NCBI GenBank assembly: GCA_963974915.1
Contig: CAXBES010000008.1
Coordinates: forward strand, 107,466 to 171,465
Reading direction: 5' to 3'
DNA length: 64,000 nt
Origin: CAXBES01 sp963974915
GTDB lineage: Bacteria; Bacteroidota; Bacteroidia; Flavobacteriales; Flavobacteriaceae
Part shown: positions 26,133-34,799 of the stretch, piece by piece
Layout: each line of letters opens with the position of its first letter
How positions within the stretch are numbered: the first letter of the stretch is position 1
Program-made: the position numbers and the translations under genes
Notes under the pieces: model-generated
What the model was told of the DNA's origin: nothing
Database searches by the model: none
The model's input: the letters and a program-made list of their open reading frames with translations, nothing else

Positions 26133-27437
26133 ATGGAAAACGTTGTTATTATTGGAAATGGAATTTCGGGGGTTACGGCTGCCCGACATATTCGTAAGCT
26201 TTCAGACAAGAAAATAACTATAATTTCATCCGAAACAGATCATTTCTTTTCAAGAACCGCTCTTATGTACATTTACATGGGACATATGAAATACGAGCAC
26301 ACCAAACCCTATGAAGATTACTTTTGGAAGAAGAACGATATCAACCTTAAACGTGGGTATGTAACCCGGGTAGATCCTGAAAAAAAGCAACTTATTTTTT
26401 CCGATGGTGAAACACTAAAATTCGATAAACTAATTATTGCTGTTGGCTCTAAATCGAATATGTTTGGTTGGCCGGGCCAAGATCTGGAAGGGGTTCAAGG
26501 TCTCTATTCGTTTCAAGATCTCGAAAACCTGGAAAAATTCGCGCCAAATAATGAGGTGTGCAAAAGGGCTGTAATTGTGGGCGGCGGACTCATTGGCATT
26601 GAACTCGCCGAAATGCTAAGTACTCGAAAGATCCCGGTTACTTTTTTGGTTCGGGAAGATAGCTTTTGGAATGGCGTTTTGCCTAAAGGGGAAAGTGAAA
26701 TGCTCAACAGACATATAAAAAGTCATCATATCGATCTACGCCTTTCTACTAATTTAAAAGCAATTATTCCCAATGAACATGGTAGCGTAAAAGCAGTCGT
26801 AATAGAAGAAACCGGCGAAGAACTTGCCTGCGATCTGGTTGGACTAACTGCGGGGGTGACTCCCAATATTAATTTTTTAAAAGATAGTGGAATTGAGCTG
26901 GGAAGAGGAGTTAAGGTAAATCACTTTTTAGAAACTAATGTGGCAGATATTTACGCCATTGGCGATTGTGCAGAACAACATGAACCAATAGGAAACCGAA
27001 GACCTATTGAGGCAGTCTGGTATACGGGAAGAATGATGGGAGAAGTTGTGGCACAGACAATTTGCGGTACAAGAACAGCCTATAACCCCGGGCATTGGTT
27101 TAATAGTGCCAAATTTTTCGATATAGAATATCAAACATATGGTTGGGTATTTAGTGAAATGAATAAAAAAGATCATGAGAGGCATTTTCACTGGAAACAT
27201 GAAGGTGATAAGAAGTGTATTACGGTTGCCTTTCATAAGGACAATAATGAACTATTAGGTATTAATACCTTCGGAATTAGAATGAAACACGAAGTATTTG
27301 ATCGTTGGCTCACCGCACGAAAATCGGTTGAGTATGTAATAGAAAACCTTTCTGAAGCCAATTTTGACCCAGAATTTTACAAAACGTTCGAGGAAGACAT
27401 CATCAGAGAGTTTAAGAAACAAACCGTGCTAATTTAG
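26133..27437 (+). CDS. FAD-dependent pyridine nucleotide-disulfide oxidoreductase
   Basis: This 434-aa flavoprotein has an N-terminal FAD loop (VVIIGNGISGVTAARHIR), a central NAD(P) loop (AVIVGGGLIGIELAEML) and the second FAD motif (DIYAIGDCAEQ). The layout resembles rubredoxin/ferredoxin reductases and nitrite-reductase-like NADH oxidoreductases. It lies 53 bp before a membrane 4Fe-4S protein gene in the same orientation, so electrons probably pass between the two. It may supply reducing power to the arsenosugar radical SAM chemistry; this is inference. Confidence 0.87.
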   Translation: MENVVIIGNGISGVTAARHIRKLSDKKITIISSETDHFFSRTALMYIYMGHMKYEHTKPYEDYFWKKNDINLKRGYVTRVDPEKKQLIFSDGETLKFDKLIIAVGSKSNMFGWPGQDLEGVQGLYSFQDLENLEKFAPNNEVCKRAVIVGGGLIGIELAEMLSTRKIPVTFLVREDSFWNGVLPKGESEMLNRHIKSHHIDLRLSTNLKAIIPNEHGSVKAVVIEETGEELACDLVGLTAGVTPNINFLKDSGIELGRGVKVNHFLETNVADIYAIGDCAEQHEPIGNRRPIEAVWYTGRMMGEVVAQTICGTRTAYNPGHWFNSAKFFDIEYQTYGWVFSEMNKKDHERHFHWKHEGDKKCITVAFHKDNNELLGINTFGIRMKHEVFDRWLTARKSVEYVIENLSEANFDPEFYKTFEEDIIREFKKQTVLI

Positions 27438-27489
27438 ATCAGCATGAGGATCAAAAAAAATTACATAAGTCGTAATAAAGCTTTAAAAA

Positions 27490-29079
27490 ATGAGTAGTAT
27501 TCAAAGAGATATGTCCTTAACCGGACAACCGCCTGCAAGTATCAATTCAACTCAGAAGATCGCCACATTTATTGGGATGTTTGGTTTGGCAATTATTCTA
27601 CTCGCCGGCTTCAATGTAAATTTTCCAAATAAGGCAATTTGGCTCGCTGTTTCATTACTCGCTATAACAGGAGGGATTATTCTTTTTGCGAAAGGAGCAT
27701 ATACTCATAAACACGAGGGAATTAAAAATGACGGCGTTTGGTTTAAATCGATTACCAGCAGAGGCTATCTCGCCTGGGTTACCGGAATAGCCCTTACAGG
27801 ATTCTATATCATCTTATACTTTTATCCACAATATCTGGGATTAACCAAGGAAGGTGACAACACCGGTATCATTGCACTTTTCGATCCTCTTAGTAAATTG
27901 TTAAGTGGAAATCCGGCGAGTCAGTGGTTTGTCTATGGAACTCTGTATACGATCGCTATTTTTGCCTTCGGAATTAAATTTATCTGGAAATACCGTCATA
28001 ATAGATACGAGAAAATTAGAACGGTTAGCGTAATGTTCTTCCAAACATCCTTTGCTTTTTTAATTCCCGAATTTATGGCGCGCTTAAACAGCGACAGTTT
28101 TAGTCTTCCATATTACGATCTAAAAAATATATGGCCTCTTAACTATTACAACTTCGAGCAGTATAGAGTAGACAGCTTTATATCTGCCGGCGATGTAGGT
28201 CTCGCGCTTCTTATTTTCGGGATCGTGTCTATTTTCGTGATCACACCAATTTTAACGTATAAGTATGGAAAACGCTGGTATTGCAGTTGGGTTTGTGGTT
28301 GCGGTGGATTAGCAGAGACGGCGGGTGACCCTTTTAGACACTTAAGCGATAAAAGTATGATGGCATGGAAGGTTGAAAGATGGGTAATTCACAGTGTGTT
28401 GGTCTTCGTTGTTGTTATGACCACAGCAGTTATTTCCAGTTATCTGGGAGACGATCCCTCCAAATATTGGCTAACAAAGGATGTCTTTTTAATAGGAGTG
28501 GCAGTATTCTTAACCCTACTATTCGCAGGAATCTGGTATTTTAAACGAAATGAGCTGGAGAAAGATGCGCGATACGGAGCAATAGGTTATTTAGTGATCA
28601 TTCTCTCTTTAATTGGAATGCATTATGCCACAGGAAAAACTCTTTTTCTATTCGAGGCTGAAACACTTAGAAGATCTTATGGGTTTCTTATTGGCGCTAT
28701 TTTTAGTGGCGTAATTGGAACGGGATTTTATCCAATCTTTGGAAGTAGAGTTTGGTGTAGATTTGGTTGTCCTATGGCGGCAATTCTGGGTATGCAACAA
28801 CGGTTGTTTTCTAAATTCAGGATTACAACTAACGGCGGACAATGTATTTCCTGTGGTAACTGCTCAACCTATTGCGAAATGGGAATTGATGTAAGAGCGT
28901 ATGCACAAAAAGGTGAAAACATAGTAAGATCGAGTTGTGTAGGTTGTGGAATATGCTCTGCTGTTTGCCCCAGAGGAGTGCTAAAACTAGAAAACGGACC
29001 TTTAGAAGGTAGAATTGAAGCCAACGATATACTACTTGGAAACGATGTTGACCTTATGACTTTGGTAAATAAAAAATAA
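27490..29079 (+). CDS. Polytopic membrane 4Fe-4S ferredoxin protein (NapH/NosR-like)
   Basis: This 529-aa protein has about eight transmembrane segments. Two periplasmic or cytoplasmic Cys motifs are of the NapH/NosR type (CSWVCGCGG and WCRFGCPMA). A C-terminal bacterial ferredoxin domain carries two clusters (CISCGNCSTYC and CVGCGICSAVC). Such proteins move electrons across or along the membrane. It follows the FAD oxidoreductase by 53 bp, which suggests a two-part electron transfer chain. The substrate side is unknown. Confidence 0.87.
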   Translation: MSSIQRDMSLTGQPPASINSTQKIATFIGMFGLAIILLAGFNVNFPNKAIWLAVSLLAITGGIILFAKGAYTHKHEGIKNDGVWFKSITSRGYLAWVTGIALTGFYIILYFYPQYLGLTKEGDNTGIIALFDPLSKLLSGNPASQWFVYGTLYTIAIFAFGIKFIWKYRHNRYEKIRTVSVMFFQTSFAFLIPEFMARLNSDSFSLPYYDLKNIWPLNYYNFEQYRVDSFISAGDVGLALLIFGIVSIFVITPILTYKYGKRWYCSWVCGCGGLAETAGDPFRHLSDKSMMAWKVERWVIHSVLVFVVVMTTAVISSYLGDDPSKYWLTKDVFLIGVAVFLTLLFAGIWYFKRNELEKDARYGAIGYLVIILSLIGMHYATGKTLFLFEAETLRRSYGFLIGAIFSGVIGTGFYPIFGSRVWCRFGCPMAAILGMQQRLFSKFRITTNGGQCISCGNCSTYCEMGIDVRAYAQKGENIVRSSCVGCGICSAVCPRGVLKLENGPLEGRIEANDILLGNDVDLMTLVNKK

Positions 29080-29194
29080 AACCATTTATCTTTAAGATGC
29101 TATGTTAGCAATAATATTATCTATCGTCTAAAGCAAAGGAGAAGTTTCCAAAATTTTACGACATTCGCAGTTCCTTAGCTGCAACAGCTTTTCA

Positions 29195-29890
29195 ATGCAA
29201 CAAAACATTATTGTAATTATTCCGGCGTATAACGAAGCCAATTCTATTGGTAAGGTGATCATGGATATCCCTTCAATAGTTTCTGAAGTAATCGTAGTAA
29301 ATAACAACTCGACCGATGCAACTTCGGAAACAGCAAAAAGTGCGGGAGCAACAGTCCTTTCTGAAGCAAATAAGGGTTATGGTTATGCCTGTTTAAGAGG
29401 AATGGCATACGTTTCAGAAAAAAAAATTAAACCGGACATCATAGTATTTCTTGATGGAGATTATAGTGATTATCCGGAGGAGCTCTCAAAATTAATTGCT
29501 CCAATTATTGAAAATAATATAGATTTTGTAGTAGGGGCTCGAACCAAACACATGAGAGAAAAGGGATCGATGACATTACCTCAACGTTTTGGAAATTGGC
29601 TTGCTACTACTTTAATGAAACTCTTCTTTAATTCGAAATTTACAGACCTCGGACCCTTTAGAGCTATTAAGTATGATAAATTACTGGCTTTAAAGATGGA
29701 AGATAAAACATATGGATGGACCGTTGAGATGCAATTGAAAGCACTTAAACGAAAATACAGTTATATAGAAGTTCCTGTGCGTTACAGGAACCGAATAGGC
29801 GTTTCAAAAGTTTCAGGAACGGTAAAAGGTGCTATCTTTGCGGGCATCAAAATTCTTAGTTGGATTTTTAAATATAGTTTTAAAAAATGA
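29195..29890 (+). CDS. Family 2 glycosyltransferase, DPM1-like
   Basis: This 231-aa GT2 protein has IVIIPAYNEANSIGKV, VVNNNSTDATSE, VFLDGDYSDYPEEL (DxD) and GARTKHMREKGSM, the pattern of dolichyl-phosphate mannosyltransferase-like enzymes. It lacks C-terminal membrane helices. Its stop overlaps the next, membrane-bound glycosyltransferase by 4 bp. Together they may build a lipid-linked sugar. The link to the arsenosugar cluster upstream is positional. Confidence 0.88.
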   Translation: MQQNIIVIIPAYNEANSIGKVIMDIPSIVSEVIVVNNNSTDATSETAKSAGATVLSEANKGYGYACLRGMAYVSEKKIKPDIIVFLDGDYSDYPEELSKLIAPIIENNIDFVVGARTKHMREKGSMTLPQRFGNWLATTLMKLFFNSKFTDLGPFRAIKYDKLLALKMEDKTYGWTVEMQLKALKRKYSYIEVPVRYRNRIGVSKVSGTVKGAIFAGIKILSWIFKYSFKK

Positions 29891-31380
29891 TTCTGGAATC
29901 AATAATTATTGGTTTATATTCTATAGCATTAGTGCTTATATTTTTATATGCATTGGCTCAGTTGAATCTGCTTTTTAACTACTTAAGTGCTCGGAAAAAT
30001 TGTGAGAAAAGTTGCCAGAAATTTGACTTTACTAAATCTGAAGAAATTCCTTTAGTCACCATACAATTACCTGTTTATAATGAATTGTATGTAATGGAGC
30101 GACTTTTAAATAACATTGCCGAACTGGATTATCCAAAAGACCGCTTAGAGATACAGGTTTTAGACGATTCAACCGATGAATCCTTCGAAATTACCAAAGA
30201 GCATATTGAACAATTAAGAGAATCGGGGCTCGATATTTCGCACATCACCCGTGATGATCGTAGAAATTTTAAAGCCGGAGCACTAAAGGAGGGTCTAAAG
30301 ATCGCGAAAGGTGAATATATTGCAATATTCGATGCCGATTTTCTTCCCAAACCTTGTTGGTTAAAGCGAACCATCCCCTATTTTAAGGATGAAAAAATTG
30401 GTGTGGTTCAAACCCGTTGGGGACATCTTAATCGGGACTACTCCATTCTTACAAGAGTACAGGCATTTGCATTAGACGCACATTTTACTTTAGAACAGGT
30501 AGGAAGAAACAGCAAGGGGCATTTTATTAACTTTAATGGTACCGCAGGAGTATGGCGTAAAGAATGCATCTTAGACGCGGGCAATTGGGAAGGTGATACG
30601 CTTACAGAGGATCTGGATTTGAGTTACCGTGCGCAATTAAAAAACTGGAAGTTTAAATATCTGGAGGAGGTAGAAACTCCGGCAGAATTACCGGTAGTAA
30701 TAAGTGCGGCTCGTTCGCAACAATTTAGATGGAATAAGGGAGGCGCCGAAAACTTTAAAAAGATGGCTTGGCGCGTATTAAAGAGCAATAATGTCCCTTT
30801 TAAAACAAAAGTTCATAGCATATTACATTTGCTTAACAGTACGATGTTCTTAAATATTCTGATAGTGGCAATTTTAAGTATTCCTATGCTTTATATCAAA
30901 AACGAATACGAGCATTTAAAGGTCTATTTCTTCGTGATGAGCTTTTTTGTGATAAGCACACTAATATTCTTTATATGTTACTGGTTTACCTATAAACACA
31001 TATACGGTGGTGGATTTAAAAAATTTATAAAGTATACGGGGATGTTTTTCACCTTCTTTTCGATCGCCATGGGATTCTCACTACATAATTCGATCGCAGT
31101 CATAGAAGGACATCTGGGGAAAAAGAGCGAGTTCATTAGAACCCCCAAGTTCAATATTAACAATTTAAAAGATAGTTGGAAAGGTAATAAGTACCTTAAG
31201 AAAACTATAACGCCTAATGTAATTATTGAAGGCGCGCTAACTTTATATTTTGCCTTCGGAATGTATAGCGCTTTTGTGGTTGGTGACCAAGGCGGTGATT
31301 TTGGTCTTTTTCCGTTTCATTTGATGCTTTTTATAGGTTTCGGATTCGTATTTTTCAAGAGTCTTACCTCAAAAGCTTAA
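29887..31380 (+). CDS. Membrane family 2 glycosyltransferase (cellulose-synthase-like)
   Basis: This 497-aa protein has an N-terminal membrane helix, a GT2 catalytic domain (LPVYNELYVMERLL, VLDDSTDES, IFDADFLPKP, TEDLDLSYRAQ and QQFRWNKGG, equivalent to the QxxRW motif) and four C-terminal membrane helices. This is a processive-type polymerase layout. It is coupled by a 4-bp overlap to the DPM1-like gene. It probably extends or flips a glycan or glycolipid at the inner membrane; the sugar is not predictable from sequence. Confidence 0.88.
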   Translation: MILESIIIGLYSIALVLIFLYALAQLNLLFNYLSARKNCEKSCQKFDFTKSEEIPLVTIQLPVYNELYVMERLLNNIAELDYPKDRLEIQVLDDSTDESFEITKEHIEQLRESGLDISHITRDDRRNFKAGALKEGLKIAKGEYIAIFDADFLPKPCWLKRTIPYFKDEKIGVVQTRWGHLNRDYSILTRVQAFALDAHFTLEQVGRNSKGHFINFNGTAGVWRKECILDAGNWEGDTLTEDLDLSYRAQLKNWKFKYLEEVETPAELPVVISAARSQQFRWNKGGAENFKKMAWRVLKSNNVPFKTKVHSILHLLNSTMFLNILIVAILSIPMLYIKNEYEHLKVYFFVMSFFVISTLIFFICYWFTYKHIYGGGFKKFIKYTGMFFTFFSIAMGFSLHNSIAVIEGHLGKKSEFIRTPKFNINNLKDSWKGNKYLKKTITPNVIIEGALTLYFAFGMYSAFVVGDQGGDFGLFPFHLMLFIGFGFVFFKSLTSKA

Positions 31381-31436
31381 TTTTTGTTAGGTTTGCGAAA
31401 GTATATAGCTCATTGCTTTATTCTCCCGGCCCAGGA

Positions 31437-32384
31437 ATGCTTATTAACTCTAAGATATTAATTTCTGCTTGTGCAGCTTTTTTGTTGCACACTCCCCTAT
31501 TGTTTTCTCAGGATACAGAAAACTTAGTACAAAGTAAATCTTTACCAAGGAACCTTATTGAGCTTAGACATGACAACGATTTTTTCGTATTTACAGACCG
31601 TTATTACACCACAGGAAGTTTTATAACGTACCGGAGCTATTTAGAAAATGGATATTTCCCCGAAGCAAAGGAGCAGCTCGGTTTTTCGTTGGTACAGCAA
31701 TATTACACACCTGCCAATATTCATTCCGGCGATGTTGAAGATTTTGACCGACCGTATGTTGGTTTTATAGGTGTTGAAAGCGGTTGGTCATTGGCAAATG
31801 CATTCAGTTTTGTAGATTTCAATATTTTACTTGGGCTGGCCGGACCGGCAGCAGGAGCAGAAGAATTTCAGAATTTATTTCACAGCAATGGCGGAATAGA
31901 CACTCCGGCCTGGGTAGCACAGATCAATAATAGTTTTCATATTAACCTAAAATCCAGCTATACCAGAGAATGGAAAATTAACCCAAATCCTTATAGCGTT
32001 TATTTGGCTGTAAAACCAACAATTGCTGTTGGAACAAAAGATCTGTACTTTCAGCAGGAAGGAATTCTATACTTCGGAAAGCGGAATACGCTGCAACAAA
32101 GTTCGGCCTACAATCAACTAAGGAATCTCGAAAAAGAATTCTACTTTTCCTTTAGTGCAGGATATCGTTATATTCATTATAACGCATTATTAGAAGGACA
32201 TCCTATAGGGGATAGTTCTGTTTTTATAGTTGAGTCTGAAAATCACATTTTACTTTTCAAATTCGAATTTGTTTATAATTCCGGCCGAAACATCTTCAAA
32301 CTTGCTCAAAATTACAACACTAGTGAAACAAGCTCTGTTAAAGCGCATCTTACTTTTGGAATTTCAATAGCACGAAATTTTTAG
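31437..32384 (+). CDS. LpxR-family outer-membrane lipid A deacylase
   Basis: This 315-aa protein starts at ATG 31437, chosen because it opens a signal peptide (LISACAAFLLHTPLLFSQ); an upstream TTG is less likely. The mature part shows the LpxR pattern ELRHDNDFFVFTDRYYTTGS, where DND and TDRYYT hold the metal and active-site region, followed by beta-barrel strands. LpxR removes the 3'-acyloxyacyl chain from lipid A in the outer membrane. The stop overlaps the convergent peptidase stop by 4 bp. Confidence 0.84.
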   Translation: MLINSKILISACAAFLLHTPLLFSQDTENLVQSKSLPRNLIELRHDNDFFVFTDRYYTTGSFITYRSYLENGYFPEAKEQLGFSLVQQYYTPANIHSGDVEDFDRPYVGFIGVESGWSLANAFSFVDFNILLGLAGPAAGAEEFQNLFHSNGGIDTPAWVAQINNSFHINLKSSYTREWKINPNPYSVYLAVKPTIAVGTKDLYFQQEGILYFGKRNTLQQSSAYNQLRNLEKEFYFSFSAGYRYIHYNALLEGHPIGDSSVFIVESENHILLFKFEFVYNSGRNIFKLAQNYNTSETSSVKAHLTFGISIARNF

Positions 32385-33610
32385 AAAGTAAGATCTACTT
32401 CAAGAATATTCTCGTCACGCTCAACTTTCACTTTTACCGTCTCACCTTTCTCAAACTTAGACAAGGTTTCCATGTAACTCATCATATTGGTTACATCGTA
32501 TTCCCCAACTTTTATTACCACATCCCCTTTTTTAAGACCCGCCTTTTGAGCAGGACGATCTTCACTCACCCCATCAATACGCATTCCTTTACCGGTAAAT
32601 AAGTAATCGGGAACCACACCAAGAGTTACCTTGAAATCGGGCACGACTTCGCTTTCATTCTTTGTTTTTCTGAATGCCAATTGCCCTTGGTCGTTCAAAT
32701 CGGTAATAATTGATAAAATATAATCAGAGATTTTACGCATCCCTTCATAATTCAGTTTCTCACTATCGTCACTGGGTTTGTGATAATCTGCATGCTGCCC
32801 GGTAAAAAAATGCAGCACCGGAATATCGGCTAAATAAAACGAGGTGTGATCACTAGGCCCAATTCCACTTTCATGTTCTGCTATATTGAGATCACCTTGG
32901 TTAGCAAATAATGTTTGTTTAAAAATTGGGGAGGTTCCAACCCCGTGAACTGCCAAGGTGTTTTCTTTATTCAACCTACCCACCATGTCCATATTGATCA
33001 TATAACTCACCTTTTTGGTGTTGATGGTTGGATTCTTCACATAGTAATTTGAACCTAAAAGTCCCATTTCTTCACCGGAAAAAGCAATAAACAGGTAATT
33101 ATTCGCATTGTTTTTCATTTCAGAAAGTTGCTTCGCTAAACGCAGCATTACGGCGACACCACTTGCATTGTCATCGGCGCCATTATGGATCGCTTCTCCT
33201 TCTCTGTACAGAGATCCTTCGCCTCCCATGCCAAGATGATCGTAATGTGCGCCAATTACCACCGTTGTTTCGGCATTATTATTTAAGTAACCTATAACAT
33301 TCATCCCAGTTACAGTGCTGTCGGTTTTGAGTCCGGTGAAAGTGGCCTCCTCATGCGGATTACTACTTGGTTTGAATGAAAACTTTTGAAGATAGCTCCC
33401 GTTAGTTCCTTTGGGCTCGAGTTTAAGGTCTTTAAATCTACTTTCAATGTAGGCCGCTGCCTGTTTCTCACCTTCCGTTCCGGTTTCTCTACCATTTAGA
33501 GTATCATCTGCCAGGACCATTACATCTTCCTTCATGGATACCTCTTTTTTCACTTCCGGTTTACATGAGAATAAAACTGCTACTATAAAAACAACTAAAA
33601 ATGAACGCAT
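32381..33610 (-). CDS. M28-family metallopeptidase lipoprotein with PDZ domain
   Basis: This 409-aa protein starts at the ATG at 33610, which opens a lipoprotein signal (MRSFLVVFIVAVLFSC). The M28 zinc peptidase motifs are complete: GAHYDHLG, NGADDNASG, SGEEMGLLGS, NMDMVG and TGQHADYHKPSDD. A C-terminal PDZ domain (GMRIDGVSEDRPAQKAGLKK) follows. It should be an aminopeptidase at the cell envelope. It is divergent from a TolB-like gene, with only 32 bp between the two starts. Confidence 0.9.
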   Translation of the reverse strand: MRSFLVVFIVAVLFSCKPEVKKEVSMKEDVMVLADDTLNGRETGTEGEKQAAAYIESRFKDLKLEPKGTNGSYLQKFSFKPSSNPHEEATFTGLKTDSTVTGMNVIGYLNNNAETTVVIGAHYDHLGMGGEGSLYREGEAIHNGADDNASGVAVMLRLAKQLSEMKNNANNYLFIAFSGEEMGLLGSNYYVKNPTINTKKVSYMINMDMVGRLNKENTLAVHGVGTSPIFKQTLFANQGDLNIAEHESGIGPSDHTSFYLADIPVLHFFTGQHADYHKPSDDSEKLNYEGMRKISDYILSIITDLNDQGQLAFRKTKNESEVVPDFKVTLGVVPDYLFTGKGMRIDGVSEDRPAQKAGLKKGDVVIKVGEYDVTNMMSYMETLSKFEKGETVKVKVERDENILEVDLTF

Positions 33611-33615
33611 ATTCT

Positions 33616-33633
33616 TATTTTTGTACAAAAGTA
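33616..33633. promoter_or_regulatory. Interleaved divergent -7 boxes
   Basis: TATTTTTG (33616-33623, plus strand) and TACTTTTG on the minus strand (33626-33633) each match TAnnTTTG and lie 2 bp apart around a GTAC centre. The gap between the two divergent start codons is just 32 bp, so both transcripts would have leaders of about 10 nt and the promoters should compete. Confidence 0.5.
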
Positions 33634-33642
33634 ACACATAAA

Positions 33643-34761
33643 ATGAAAAACACTCTCTTTGTTATAGTATTGATGCTATTAATCGCTTGTAAAAACACTT
33701 CCGAAGAAAATAAAACAGACAACAATAATCAACTTTCAGAACAAGCAACTAATAATGTTACAAACGATTCACTTATTTATCCTGAAGAAAAACATTTCAA
33801 ATCGATTCGTCAAGTGACATTTGGCGGTGATAATGCAGAAGCTTACTGGAGTTTTAACGACAAGCAATTAGTGTTTCAATCTAATAATGCGAATTGGGGC
33901 ATGGAGTGCGATCAGATGTTTTTGATGAATGTTACCGAAAGTTTTAAAGATACTCAACCTCCTATGATAAGCACCGGAAAAGGACGAACTACTTGCGCTT
34001 ACTTTTTGCCGGATAACAAGCATTTCGTTTATGGCTCAACTCATTTAGAAGCAGATGAATGTCCGGAGGTTCCTCTTCGCAAAAACGGGAAATACGTTTG
34101 GCCTGTTTACGATAGTTTCGACATCTTTGTCTCAGATCTCAATGGAAATATTACAGGACAACTTACGGATGAACCGGGCTATGATGCAGAGGCTACAGTT
34201 TCCCCCAAAGGAGATAAAATAGTTTTTACATCAATGAGAAGTGGGGATCTGGAATTATATACCATGAACCTTGATGGAAGTGATGTAAAGCAGATTACCG
34301 ATGAATTGGGCTACGATGGTGGAGCTTTCTTTTCTCCTGACGGAACAAAATTGATCTTCAGATCATCGCGTCCAAAAACACCCGAGGCTATAAAGGAATA
34401 CAAGGATCTTTTGGCGCAAGGCTTGGTACAACCAACCGAAATGGAACTTTATATTTGTAATGCAGACGGCAGTGACCTAAAACAACTGACCAACTTAGGA
34501 AATGCCAATTGGAGTCCGTTTTTCCACCCGAGTGGTGAGAAGATCCTGTTTTCAAGTAATTTTGAAGCAGAACGAGGGTTTCCCTTTAACCTGTATATGA
34601 TCGATATTGACGGGAAGAACCTTGAAAGAGTTACTCACAGTGAAACTTTTGACGCTTTCCCGGTATTTTCTAACGACGGAAAGCATTTAGTTTTCTCATC
34701 AAATAGAAACAACGGTGGAGGAAGAGACACCAATCTGTTTATTGCCGAATGGCAGGACTAG
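33643..34761 (+). CDS. TolB-like PD40 beta-propeller lipoprotein
   Basis: This 372-aa protein starts at ATG 33643, chosen for the lipoprotein signal MKNTLFVIVLMLLIAC. It contains repeated PD40 motifs: TVSPKGDKIVFTSMRSGDLE, FFSPDGTKLIFRSSR, FHPSGEKILFSSN and FSNDGKHLVFSSNR, typical of TolB and WD40-like propellers. The family provides a protein-binding platform in the periplasm. It shares a compact divergent promoter with the M28 peptidase, suggesting joint regulation. Confidence 0.88.
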   Translation: MKNTLFVIVLMLLIACKNTSEENKTDNNNQLSEQATNNVTNDSLIYPEEKHFKSIRQVTFGGDNAEAYWSFNDKQLVFQSNNANWGMECDQMFLMNVTESFKDTQPPMISTGKGRTTCAYFLPDNKHFVYGSTHLEADECPEVPLRKNGKYVWPVYDSFDIFVSDLNGNITGQLTDEPGYDAEATVSPKGDKIVFTSMRSGDLELYTMNLDGSDVKQITDELGYDGGAFFSPDGTKLIFRSSRPKTPEAIKEYKDLLAQGLVQPTEMELYICNADGSDLKQLTNLGNANWSPFFHPSGEKILFSSNFEAERGFPFNLYMIDIDGKNLERVTHSETFDAFPVFSNDGKHLVFSSNRNNGGGRDTNLFIAEWQD

Positions 34762-34799
34762 AGTTTCGCTAAATAGCGGTCATCTTAAATGTGAGCACA

